From an uncultured Dokdonia sp. (GTDB taxonomy: Bacteria; Bacteroidota; Bacteroidia; Flavobacteriales; Flavobacteriaceae): DNA of 64,000 bases. The stretch covers positions 1-64,000 of the forward strand of contig NZ_CANLNH010000014.1 in NCBI RefSeq assembly GCF_947492535.1, given 5' to 3'. This document shows, in pieces, positions 1 to 7,525 of the stretch (within the stretch, counting starts at the first letter, position 1; every line of letters begins with the position of its first letter). The notes below the pieces were generated by a model. The model was given only the letters and a program-made list of their open reading frames with translations, had not been told where the DNA came from and did not search any database. Position numbers and translations under genes: made by a program.

Positions 1-141
1 GAGTTGATGAGTTGATGAGTTGATGAGTTGATGAGTTGATGAGTTGATGAGTTGATGAGTTGATGAGTTGATGAGTTGATGAGTTGATGAGTTGATGAGT
101 TGATGAGTTGATGAGTTGATGAGTTGATGAGTTGATGAGTT
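1..141. repeat. Tandem 8-bp repeat (GAGTTGAT)n
   Basis: About 17.6 perfect head-to-tail copies of GAGTTGAT run from the first base of the window to about 141, so the array probably continues to the left. It lies beyond the 3' end of the leftward glycosyltransferase gene. The 8-bp unit is not a multiple of three, so a protein-coding role is unlikely. Perfect identity suggests a recently active slipped-strand (VNTR-type) array. Confidence 0.95.
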
Positions 142-373
142 TTAAAAAGGGTATATAAGGTACGAAGAATAAGATTCCCTCCTTCGAGGGAATTACATAG
201 ATTATGTGAGGTGATTGAGTGATTTTCGCTTTTCGCGAAAATAGTATCGAAATTACCTATTAGAAATAGAGTAACACTCTATTGTATGTTCTAAAAAGCT
301 CCTTCCCTTGTAGCCAGAAGGTGGCTGTATCGAGGTAACGAGATACAGACGGAAGGGAGGGTGATCGAAATGA
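142..373. repeat. Intergenic stretch of hairpin-type repeats
   Basis: No gene is visible. It holds several inverted repeats: ATTCCCTC-cttc-GAGGGAAT near 172-191; a TTTCGCGAAA palindrome at 231-240 inside a longer block (about 209-253, GGTGATTGAGTG...AGTATCGAA) that recurs at about 18051-18094 and 18256-18303; and a larger imperfect inverted repeat with CCTTCCC and GGAAGGG arms (about 301-358) enclosing CTGTATC...GATACAG. It looks like an accumulation of REP-like elements. Confidence 0.6.
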
Positions 374-1387
374 CTATGCAAAAAACCAGTAATCTTCCAC
401 GGGTTTTTTAGTCCATTTTTGGAGGTGTTCTAAAATTTCTTTCTTCCCATCTGGAGAAGAAACAACAATGAGAATCTGTGGATTTTCTATGGTAGGAATG
501 GCATCAAAAGATTGCATGCGTACATCATAAATATCTTTGCCTATCTGTTTTTGATTATTAGAAACCCAATGAAAAGTATCTTTATAAGACTGTAAGATCT
601 TTGCCATATCTTTTCCATTACGACCTGCTCCCCAAAGTACCAAAGGTCTACTGTAATCACGATCGATCTCATAGAAGAAGCGCATTTTTAACTCAAAATA
701 GCGATTGTCTTTATATTCCTCCCACGTTCTGGAAATACGATTAGAACGATCTCTCCAGTGATGTAAAATAATAGCTATTCCTATAACTTTTAAACCATGA
801 CGATACATCCTAAAACAGAGATCATAATCTTCTGGATATACAATGGGATCAAAAGCACCTACCGCATCAAAATCTTCTTTATGGATAAGCCAACAATGTG
901 AAGGAATCACACATTCCTTATAAATTTGTTGGTAATGCGTGCTTGTTTTTGCGACTTCATTCAGCCAACGTTCGTAGCGTAAAAAGCCATCGCCTACTTC
1001 GCCTTCGTCTACAAAATGTTCTGTGCCTCCAGCAATGACATGACCTTTTCCGTATTTATGCCATTCGTCTACCAGCACTTGAATTTTATAATCTGGCATT
1101 TTATCGTCAGAGTCCATGCGATTGATGATTGTGCCTTTGACTTCTCGATATCCGTATTGTAAGGTTGGGATGAGTTTAGGCGTATCACTATGAAATACAC
1201 GTATTCTTGAATCTGCTTTCGCGAAAGCGTCCAAAATCTCAGGCGTAGCATCGGTACTATGATCATTTACAGCAATGAGTTCCCAGTTTTGATAGGTTTG
1301 CGCTATGATGGAATCGATACAGGCATGTAAATACGGAGCCGTATCTTTTACAGCCATGATAATAGAAACGAGGGGTTGTGAATTCAT
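374..1387 (-). CDS. Family 2 glycosyltransferase with C-terminal Rossmann-like domain
   Basis: A 337-aa cytoplasmic glycosyltransferase. Residues 1-230 show the GT-A (GT2) pattern: an N-terminal VSIIMAVKDTAPYLHACIDS strand-loop, then the metal/nucleotide-sugar DxD region (NRMDSDD) near residues 90-96, and a PEDYDLCFRMYRHG acceptor-side motif near 185. After about residue 248 a second unit (LVLWGAGRNGKDMAKIL) resembles a nucleotide-binding Rossmann fold, as seen in PglD-like sugar-modifying proteins. The role is probably surface glycan synthesis; the sugar is unknown. It carries an in-frame GCTTTCGCGAAAGC palindrome encoding AFAKA. The epimerase gene upstream is co-directional, but an 87-bp gap with another palindrome separates them. 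Confidence 0.85.
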   Translation of the reverse strand: MNSQPLVSIIMAVKDTAPYLHACIDSIIAQTYQNWELIAVNDHSTDATPEILDAFAKADSRIRVFHSDTPKLIPTLQYGYREVKGTIINRMDSDDKMPDYKIQVLVDEWHKYGKGHVIAGGTEHFVDEGEVGDGFLRYERWLNEVAKTSTHYQQIYKECVIPSHCWLIHKEDFDAVGAFDPIVYPEDYDLCFRMYRHGLKVIGIAIILHHWRDRSNRISRTWEEYKDNRYFELKMRFFYEIDRDYSRPLVLWGAGRNGKDMAKILQSYKDTFHWVSNNQKQIGKDIYDVRMQSFDAIPTIENPQILIVVSSPDGKKEILEHLQKWTKKPVEDYWFFA

Positions 1388-1474
1388 AGGTTGTTATAAT
1401 CGCTTTCGCGAAAGTAACTAAAGCTTCTAATATAGTCATAAGAAATACTCAAGATAAAAGAGAGAATTTCCACG

Positions 1475-2467
1475 CTATAACCATGACTTAGGTAGATTTT
1501 TAGTAATCTCTATGTTTTCAAATGTACTGCTTTCTCTTGCGCCATGTGTTTTGACCCAATCTACCATTTTTTGAATACCTTCTTGTAATGAGATTTCTGG
1601 TGATGGATTAAATACCGCTTTAAATTTGGAGTGATCTGAATACGCATGAACGACTTCTTCTCGTTGTTCAAGATGGTCTATGTGCACTTCTGTGTTCATT
1701 GCCGTAGCAATTTCTTGTGCCAATTCATTGACGGTAGTAGGAATATCACTTCCGATATTGAAGGTTTGATTATACGCTTTCGCGAAAGCGGAAGCCTTAG
1801 CAATATACGGAGCAACATCATCTATATAAGTAAAAGCACGACTTTGATTACCATCTCCAAAAACGGTTAACGATTCATTTTTTAGTATCTGATTCATAAA
1901 AATACCAACCACATTTCGATATTTATCTCCGATGTTTTGATGAGGTCCATATACATTATGGGGTCTAAAAATGATATAGTTTAAACCGAATAGTTTCTGA
2001 GCATTTTCTAAATCTAGCTCGACGGCATATTTGGCAATACCGTATGGATCTTCTGGTTGTGGTTTTTGCTGTTCTTTTAACGGTAATTCCTGATCGCCAT
2101 ATACAGCAATAGAAGAAGTGAAGACAAAACACTTGATGTTGTGATTTACAGCAGCATTGATGAGATTAATACTCCCAATGAGATTGTTCTGATAATTAAA
2201 CTTCCGAATAAAATGACTTAAACCCTCGGCAGCATAAGCAGCTAAATGATAAACATAATCAAAGTTGTATTCCTCAAAAAGGGCATTTACAAGATGTGTA
2301 TCTGTGATGGTACCTTCTTTAAAAATAGCTTTGGGATGTACATTTTCTTTAAATCCTCCTGAGAGATCATCTAAGACAATCACTTTATGATTTGCTTGTA
2401 TAAGGTGATTAACTACATGAGAACCTATAAAACCTGCGCCTCCAGTAACTAAAGAAGTGTTTTGCAT
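1475..2467 (-). CDS. NAD-dependent epimerase/dehydratase (UDP-sugar epimerase-like)
   Basis: A 330-aa short-chain dehydrogenase of the extended (GalE/WbpP-like) type. The N-terminal NAD-binding signature VTGGAGFIGSHV is at residues 7-18, and the catalytic Tyr-x3-Lys is present as YGIAKYAVE. It likely interconverts a nucleotide sugar such as UDP-glucose/UDP-galactose or an N-acetyl form; the sequence does not settle which. Its position next to the family 2 glycosyltransferase suggests a shared surface-polysaccharide role. An in-frame palindrome encodes the AFAKA peptide around residue 229 (SAFAKAYNQ). Confidence 0.85.
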   Translation of the reverse strand: MQNTSLVTGGAGFIGSHVVNHLIQANHKVIVLDDLSGGFKENVHPKAIFKEGTITDTHLVNALFEEYNFDYVYHLAAYAAEGLSHFIRKFNYQNNLIGSINLINAAVNHNIKCFVFTSSIAVYGDQELPLKEQQKPQPEDPYGIAKYAVELDLENAQKLFGLNYIIFRPHNVYGPHQNIGDKYRNVVGIFMNQILKNESLTVFGDGNQSRAFTYIDDVAPYIAKASAFAKAYNQTFNIGSDIPTTVNELAQEIATAMNTEVHIDHLEQREEVVHAYSDHSKFKAVFNPSPEISLQEGIQKMVDWVKTHGARESSTFENIEITKNLPKSWL

Positions 2468-2534
2468 ATCACAAACTTACGAATAAGGAATAGGCTTAGG
2501 AAATCTATAGGTAGGACTATAAAGAAATAGGTAC

Positions 2535-3005
2535 TTATTTTTTAACCTGAGCTTTTGCTTGCTTAAAGTATTTGATAGGAGGGAATAGCATCCCAAAAGA
2601 TTCTCCGTCGTGTTTTCCTAAATGTTTATGGTGCATTTTGTGTGCACGTCTTAAAGCTTTTCCATACCAGCCATCCGCATTTCTAAATAATTTAAAGCGC
2701 TGGTGAATGAAGATATCGTGTACCATAAAGTAGGCAACACCATAAGCAAATATTCCTAAACCAATAGGTAATCCAGCCCAAAAGCCTTCATAACGCCATA
2801 ATAAGAAACAACCAATACTAATAAGTGCATAGAAGATAAAAAATAGGTCATTACGTTCCCACCAAGAATCATGTTTTTTATGATGATGATCTTTATGTAC
2901 TGACCACATAAAACCATGCATTACATATTTATGGGTGAACCAAGCCATAAATTCCATGATACAAAAAGTAATTAAAAAAATTGAAATCCAAAGAAAGGTT
3001 TGCAT
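2535..3005 (-). CDS. crtZ: Beta-carotene hydroxylase CrtZ
   Basis: A 156-aa membrane protein of the fatty-acid-hydroxylase-like diiron family; it hydroxylates beta-carotene rings to give zeaxanthin. The histidine clusters are all present: HKYVMH (about 25-30), HKDHHH (about 37-42), HDIFIHQR (about 96-103) and HKMHHKH (about 122-128). Three or four hydrophobic helices are visible. It is the last gene of the MerR-crtI-crtB-crtZ operon, 8 nt after crtB. Length is normal for the bacterial family. No lycopene cyclase (crtY) is present in this operon, so that step must be encoded elsewhere. Confidence 0.93.
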   Translation of the reverse strand: MQTFLWISIFLITFCIMEFMAWFTHKYVMHGFMWSVHKDHHHKKHDSWWERNDLFFIFYALISIGCFLLWRYEGFWAGLPIGLGIFAYGVAYFMVHDIFIHQRFKLFRNADGWYGKALRRAHKMHHKHLGKHDGESFGMLFPPIKYFKQAKAQVKK

Positions 3006-3013
3006 TGTATAAC

Positions 3014-3853
3014 TTAAATAAGATTTAAACGATATTTTACATAGCTACGTGCTAACAGACTCACTTTTACATGGTCGGGGACGCGTATTCTACTGTTTTT
3101 AATTTCTGAAGAAGGAACTCTTTTTAATTTAGTGAGCAATTTTTTATAATATCTATATGCCGCATATACACCAAATTTAGCCTCAATAGGAAGTTGGTGT
3201 ATCCCAGCTAATCCTTTTTCAAAATCTCCTTCTATCTCTTTGATGATACGTTGTTTTGATTCTTCATCAAGTTCTTGAAGATTTGTGTTAGGAAAATATG
3301 TTCTACTCAATCCTTCAAAATCAGCTTTCAAATCTCGTAAAAAATTTACTTTCTGAAAAGCAGAACCTAAACTCATTGCACTTTGTTTGAGCGCATCGTA
3401 TCGCTCTTTATCCCCTTTTACAAAAACCGTAAGACACATAAGTCCCACAACATCTGCAGACCCATAGATGTACTCTTTATATTCTTCATCCGTAAGGTAG
3501 TCAGACTTGGTAAGGTCTAATCGCATACTTTTCATAAAAGCATCGATCAAGTGCTTTTCTATTTTATATTTATGTACCGTTTCTTGAAATGCATTCAAAA
3601 TAGGGTTTAAACTTATTTTATCTACAAGAGCATGTTCTAAATCCTGTTCAAATCTTTTGAAGAGTATTGCTTTGTCATAGTCGTGAAAAGAATCTACAAT
3701 TTCATCGGCAAAACGAACAAAGCCATAAATATTATATATGTCTTGTCTAATGATAGGAGATAACATTTTTGTAGCACTTGAAAAAGAAGTACTGTATGAC
3801 TTAGTTACAGTCATTGCACACTTTCTGGATACGATGTCAAATAGTGATTTCAT
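3014..3853 (-). CDS. crtB: Phytoene synthase CrtB
   Basis: A 279-aa trans-isoprenyl diphosphate synthase that condenses two geranylgeranyl diphosphates to phytoene. Both Asp-rich Mg-diphosphate motifs are visible: DEIVD near residue 51 and the second motif FLRDLKADFEGLSRTYFP near residues 172-189. Length fits bacterial CrtB. It lies 5 nt downstream of crtI and 8 nt upstream of crtZ, so the three enzymes are evidently co-transcribed. Confidence 0.94.
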   Translation of the reverse strand: MKSLFDIVSRKCAMTVTKSYSTSFSSATKMLSPIIRQDIYNIYGFVRFADEIVDSFHDYDKAILFKRFEQDLEHALVDKISLNPILNAFQETVHKYKIEKHLIDAFMKSMRLDLTKSDYLTDEEYKEYIYGSADVVGLMCLTVFVKGDKERYDALKQSAMSLGSAFQKVNFLRDLKADFEGLSRTYFPNTNLQELDEESKQRIIKEIEGDFEKGLAGIHQLPIEAKFGVYAAYRYYKKLLTKLKRVPSSEIKNSRIRVPDHVKVSLLARSYVKYRLNLI

Positions 3854-3858
3854 GATTC

Positions 3859-5316
3859 TTAGTTGTTTTTGGCTATTAATTGTGCAGTGAGCTTTCCTGA
3901 TATTAAAGCAGGAGGCACTCCAGGTCCGGGTACAGTGAGCTGCCCTGTAAAGTACAAATTCTTAACCTTTTTGCTTTTAAGTTTAGGTCTTAGAAATGCA
4001 GTCTGCGACAATGTATTTGCCATGCCATATGCATTTCCTTTATATGAGTTGTATTCTTTGACAAAATCATTTACACAAAATGATTCTTTAAATAAGATAT
4101 GATTTTTAAAATCCTGTCCAGAAAGTCGCTCTAAGCGTTCCATGATGATATCAAAATATTGATTCCGTAACGCTTCAGTATCTTCTACCCCAGGGGCAAT
4201 GGGTATTAGAAAGAAACCATTTTCTTTTCCTTCAGGTGCCATGGTTTCATCATTTCTTGAAGGGAAATTGGCATAAAAAAGCGGTTCTTTAGGCCACGCA
4301 AGATCATCATAAATGGTACGAGCATGCTCATCAAAGTCAGTGTCAAAAAACAGGTTGTGATGTGCTACTTTATCAAATTTGGTATCAAAGCCAACATAAA
4401 ACAATAACGAAGAAGGGGCAAATGTCTTTTTATCCCAATAAGCTTCAGAATATTGTCTGTCTTTTTCAGAAAGCAATGTTTCAGAATGATGGTAATCTGC
4501 TCCAGAGACTACGATATCTACTTTGTGAAATGTGCCATTTATTTCAAGACCTTGTATGTTTCCATTTTCTACATTTATTTTTGTAGCGGGACTGTCTGTA
4601 TGTAAGGTTACCCCTAGTGATTTTGCGAGATCAATCATTCCTTTAATCACCATATGCATGCCTCCTTTAGGATGCCAAGTACCTAATCCAAAGTCTGCAT
4701 AATTCATAAAACGATAAAATGCAGGCGTTTTATTTGGTTTTGCTCCTAGAAATAATACGGGAAATTCTAATATAGAAACAAGCTTTTCATTCTTGAATGC
4801 TTTTCGGACATCATCACTGATAGTTCTGAAAAATTGATTCACACGCACAGCGGTTTCAGGAGTCACTAATTCAAAAGGAGAAATCCCAGGTTTATTTACT
4901 ACATCATTAATCGCAATATCATAATTAACACCTGCCTTCTGTATGAATTTTTTCAGTGCTGGTGAACTTCCGGGTTCTATGCGTTCAAATTCTACAGCTA
5001 TTTTGTCTAGGGTATCACCTATGGTTACAATTTCATCCTGGAACCATACTTGGTAGGCAGGATTTAATTTTTCTAAATCATAAAAATCAGATACATCTTT
5101 GCCAAAATCTTTAAAGAATTTCTCAAAAATATCTGGCATCCAGTACCAACTCGGTCCCATGTCAAACGTAAATCCGTCTCTTTTATATTGACGCGCTCTA
5201 CCTCCTAATGTGCTGTTTTTTTCAAATATCTCTACGTTGTTGCCTTCTTTAGCGAGATAGCATGCTGCGGCAAGAGATGAAAATCCAGAACCTATGATGG
5301 CAATGTGTTTAGACAT
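3859..5316 (-). CDS. crtI: Phytoene desaturase CrtI
   Basis: A 485-aa FAD-dependent carotenoid desaturase converting phytoene to lycopene. The N-terminal dinucleotide-binding motif IAIIGSGFSSLAAACYLAKE is at residues 5-24, followed by the GGRARQYKRDGFTFDMGPSW region typical of CrtI. The C-terminal FAD signature FTGQLTVPGPGVPPALISGK is near residue 455. It overlaps the end of the MerR-type regulator by 8 nt, implying translational coupling of the enzyme to its regulator. Confidence 0.95.
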   Translation of the reverse strand: MSKHIAIIGSGFSSLAAACYLAKEGNNVEIFEKNSTLGGRARQYKRDGFTFDMGPSWYWMPDIFEKFFKDFGKDVSDFYDLEKLNPAYQVWFQDEIVTIGDTLDKIAVEFERIEPGSSPALKKFIQKAGVNYDIAINDVVNKPGISPFELVTPETAVRVNQFFRTISDDVRKAFKNEKLVSILEFPVLFLGAKPNKTPAFYRFMNYADFGLGTWHPKGGMHMVIKGMIDLAKSLGVTLHTDSPATKINVENGNIQGLEINGTFHKVDIVVSGADYHHSETLLSEKDRQYSEAYWDKKTFAPSSLLFYVGFDTKFDKVAHHNLFFDTDFDEHARTIYDDLAWPKEPLFYANFPSRNDETMAPEGKENGFFLIPIAPGVEDTEALRNQYFDIIMERLERLSGQDFKNHILFKESFCVNDFVKEYNSYKGNAYGMANTLSQTAFLRPKLKSKKVKNLYFTGQLTVPGPGVPPALISGKLTAQLIAKNN

Positions 5317-6238
5317 ACTTTGGAACAGATTTATTAATAAGATTTACAAATTCTCGAATACTCATCATAACACGAATATTCTGAGGAACCGTACTTTCAT
5401 CAATAACATTGGTCATATTTCCTAATACATATAGATGTAAATTTTGTCTTCCAAATAACGTATTAAAATCTTTAAAGTATTGAGGGATTTCTTCTTTAAC
5501 CGGTTGTACCGTAAAATAGGTGACAAATGATAAGTTAGGATGATTTATAGATAAGTACTTAAGGTTTTCTAGCATAATACTTTGACCTAAGTAAATTACT
5601 TTATATCCATGAGATACAATCTCATAATTAAGAAATAAAAGTCCCAACTCGTGAATTTCATTTTCTGGAAGATATAATGCAAATGTTCTATCATTACGCG
5701 GTATTATTTCACGCTGCTTCTTTTCAATATTGATAAGAATTTTTTGCTTTATCAAATTAAAAATAAAGTGCTCATGAGAAGGATTGATAGTATCAGTTTG
5801 CCACAATAATCCTATTTCGTGTAATAGCGGGAGAAAAGATTCATAAAAAATCTCCTCAAACGTCTTTACTTCAAGAAGCGTATTATAGGTTTTATAAAAG
5901 AGATTTTGATCAAAATTCATCATAGCAATCTTAAATGAATTGATTGCATGGTTTTGATTGCCAATACTCTTTTCTGATACAATTTGAGCTACAATAGCCG
6001 CAATTTCTGTCGAAGAGTATTGCGCTATTTTAGAAATTTTGTATCTATTTTCAGTAAGAAATACGACATTAAGTAACTTTTGTAGGTCACTTAACGCATA
6101 GGTTCTTATATTGGTAGTCGTACGTTCAGGTTGTAAAAGATTATATCTTTTTTCCCAAATACGTATTGTATGCGCTTTGATACCACTAAGACTCTCTAAG
6201 TCTTTAATGCTAAATTTTGTCTTTACTACATTATCCAT
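5309..6238 (-). CDS. MerR-family regulator with putative cobalamin-binding domain (CarH/LitR-like)
   Basis: A 309-aa regulator heading the crt operon. I chose ATG at 6236-6238; a TTG two codons upstream is also possible. Residues 6-75 form a MerR winged helix (FSIKDLESLSGIKAHTIRIW, then EKRYNLLQPERT). The C-terminal two-thirds resemble the cobalamin-binding module of CarH/LitR photoreceptors. Using the 309-aa numbering, there is W146-x9-E156-H157 and then E194-x-H196-x2-G199, corresponding to the known Wx9EH and (D/E)xHxxG signatures; H196 would be the lower axial ligand. CarH-type proteins repress carotenoid genes in the dark with adenosylcobalamin and release DNA in light. That this protein does the same is inference from motifs and operon position. 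Confidence 0.85.
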   Translation of the reverse strand: MDNVVKTKFSIKDLESLSGIKAHTIRIWEKRYNLLQPERTTTNIRTYALSDLQKLLNVVFLTENRYKISKIAQYSSTEIAAIVAQIVSEKSIGNQNHAINSFKIAMMNFDQNLFYKTYNTLLEVKTFEEIFYESFLPLLHEIGLLWQTDTINPSHEHFIFNLIKQKILINIEKKQREIIPRNDRTFALYLPENEIHELGLLFLNYEIVSHGYKVIYLGQSIMLENLKYLSINHPNLSFVTYFTVQPVKEEIPQYFKDFNTLFGRQNLHLYVLGNMTNVIDESTVPQNIRVMMSIREFVNLINKSVPKYV

Positions 6239-6244
6239 AAGCAA

Positions 6245-6611
6245 TTTTTAACATATCAAATTTAAACAATAAGTTTCTTTTGTTTAACAAAAGATAGTTA
6301 AAATTTAAACAAAACTGAAATTAAAGCTGTGTACGCTTTCGCGAAAGCGTATAAAATTAGTTATAAATTAAAATGTATATTGTTTGTTATAAGGTATTTA
6401 GATTGTGGTAAAGGCGTGTTTATATTCCTTTTTTTGGTACACAATGATTTGTTGAAGTTGTTTAATGCAAATTGGTTTTAGAATTATAGGAAATTTATTT
6501 TGCTTGGTGGAGTATCGTACAATTTATCTGTGTATATACTACTTCGACAAGCTCGGTATGATATTTCGTTAATCTGCCTCGCTGGCAGGCAGGAGCAAAT
6601 ACCTAAAAAAA
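6245..6611. other. Intergenic region with regulatory sites and dispersed repeats
   Basis: Besides the crt promoter (6257-6314), this 367-bp gap holds the 18-bp palindrome ACGCTTTCGCGAAAGCGT (6333-6350), a copy of the flavobacterial dispersed repeat CTTCGACAAGCTCGGTA (about 6541-6557, related to the copy at 36212-36232), and a CTGCCT...AGGCAG inverted repeat at about 6575-6593. No credible gene was seen. Confidence 0.6.
6257..6314 (-). promoter_or_regulatory. crt operon promoter with three phased operator boxes
   Basis: On the minus strand a perfect Bacteroidetes -7 box TAAATTTG (6257-6264) is preceded 23 nt upstream by TTTG (6288-6291) as a -33 element. Three similar boxes, TTTAAACAA at 6261, TTTAACAAA at 6283 and TTTAAACAA at 6304 (plus-strand reading), have their shared AAC cores spaced 21 and 22 bp apart, two helical turns. 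The first overlaps the -7 box and the second the -33 box. This suits cooperative, autoregulatory repression by the adjacent MerR protein. The operator role is inferred. Confidence 0.55.
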
Positions 6612-7523
6612 CTAGCGTCTTCCCCCGTATCCACTTCCAGCACGATAGCTTAACGAAAACCCTTGCGAACTTCCCAACGGGGAATTGTTTAAAGCAATAT
6701 TATAGGTGTAGTTTAAACGTACATTACTAAAGATGTAACACCCCACAAGCATATTCACAAGCGAGTTGGTACGATACCCAATACCTGCTTCTAGTTTGCT
6801 TTTATAATTTAGAAATACATTCATATCTACTTGCGTAGGTGCACCATTAGATACGATGACAAGTGCGTTTGGTTTTAGTAAAAATTCCTCTTGGTTTCCA
6901 AAATACAGTTTATAAGCCCCATACGCATAATAAGGAACTACTAGTTCTACATTCTTTTCTGAAGAGAGAAGGTCGCCTACGATATTAGGTGCAGCAATTC
7001 CTACATAAAAATTACGCTCGTTGTATAAAAATCCAGCACCTATCGTTGGAATAGAGGTGTTGATATTTTGCGCAAAATTGATGTCGTTTGTAATATTTAA
7101 GTCTAGTAAGTCTTCTGCATATTGTAACACACCAGCAGAGATACCAAATGACATGACATGTGGATTCCCATTGTGCCAACGAGGTACGTTTGAATCTTGT
7201 GACAAGAAAATCTTATACGCATACGAAGCAAAAAAATGTGTCGTAGTGGTTACACCAATTTCATCGCGTAAAATACCGCCTCCAAAACCGGAATAATCTC
7301 TAGGAATACTTGCCGAAAGCGAAAGGTATTTTGGCGTACCATCAAAGGCATCTACGAGTCCGCGATTGGTAAAAGCAATTTCTGTTTCTTCGTTTAGGCC
7401 TGTATGTGCCGGATTTATAATAATGGTATTGTAATTATAATCAGAAAATACAGGCGTTTGTTGTGCAAATGCATGCACACTATACAATACTAAGCCAACT
7501 ATAGTAAATAGATACTGTCTCAT
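6612..7523 (-). CDS. PorP/SprF family outer-membrane protein (T9SS-associated)
   Basis: A 303-aa protein with a signal peptide (MRQYLFTIVGLVLYSVHAFA) followed by QQTPVFSDYNYNTIIINPAHTGL, the characteristic start of the PorP/SprF family, and amphipathic strands typical of a small outer-membrane beta-barrel. Family members serve T9SS and gliding and are usually encoded next to very large adhesins with a type B sorting domain. Here it directly follows such a gene (7526-15757) with a 2-nt gap. The inferred role is export or anchoring of that surface protein. Confidence 0.9.
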   Translation of the reverse strand: MRQYLFTIVGLVLYSVHAFAQQTPVFSDYNYNTIIINPAHTGLNEETEIAFTNRGLVDAFDGTPKYLSLSASIPRDYSGFGGGILRDEIGVTTTTHFFASYAYKIFLSQDSNVPRWHNGNPHVMSFGISAGVLQYAEDLLDLNITNDINFAQNINTSIPTIGAGFLYNERNFYVGIAAPNIVGDLLSSEKNVELVVPYYAYGAYKLYFGNQEEFLLKPNALVIVSNGAPTQVDMNVFLNYKSKLEAGIGYRTNSLVNMLVGCYIFSNVRLNYTYNIALNNSPLGSSQGFSLSYRAGSGYGGRR

Positions 7524-7525
7524 AG

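Noticed and set aside
1-141. CRISPR-like array
   Set aside because: The repeat is a contiguous 8-mer without spacers and no cas genes are visible.
6500-6730. Plus-strand ORF of 76 codons
   Set aside because: It overlaps the end of the PorP/SprF gene and a dispersed repeat; composition is not gene-like.
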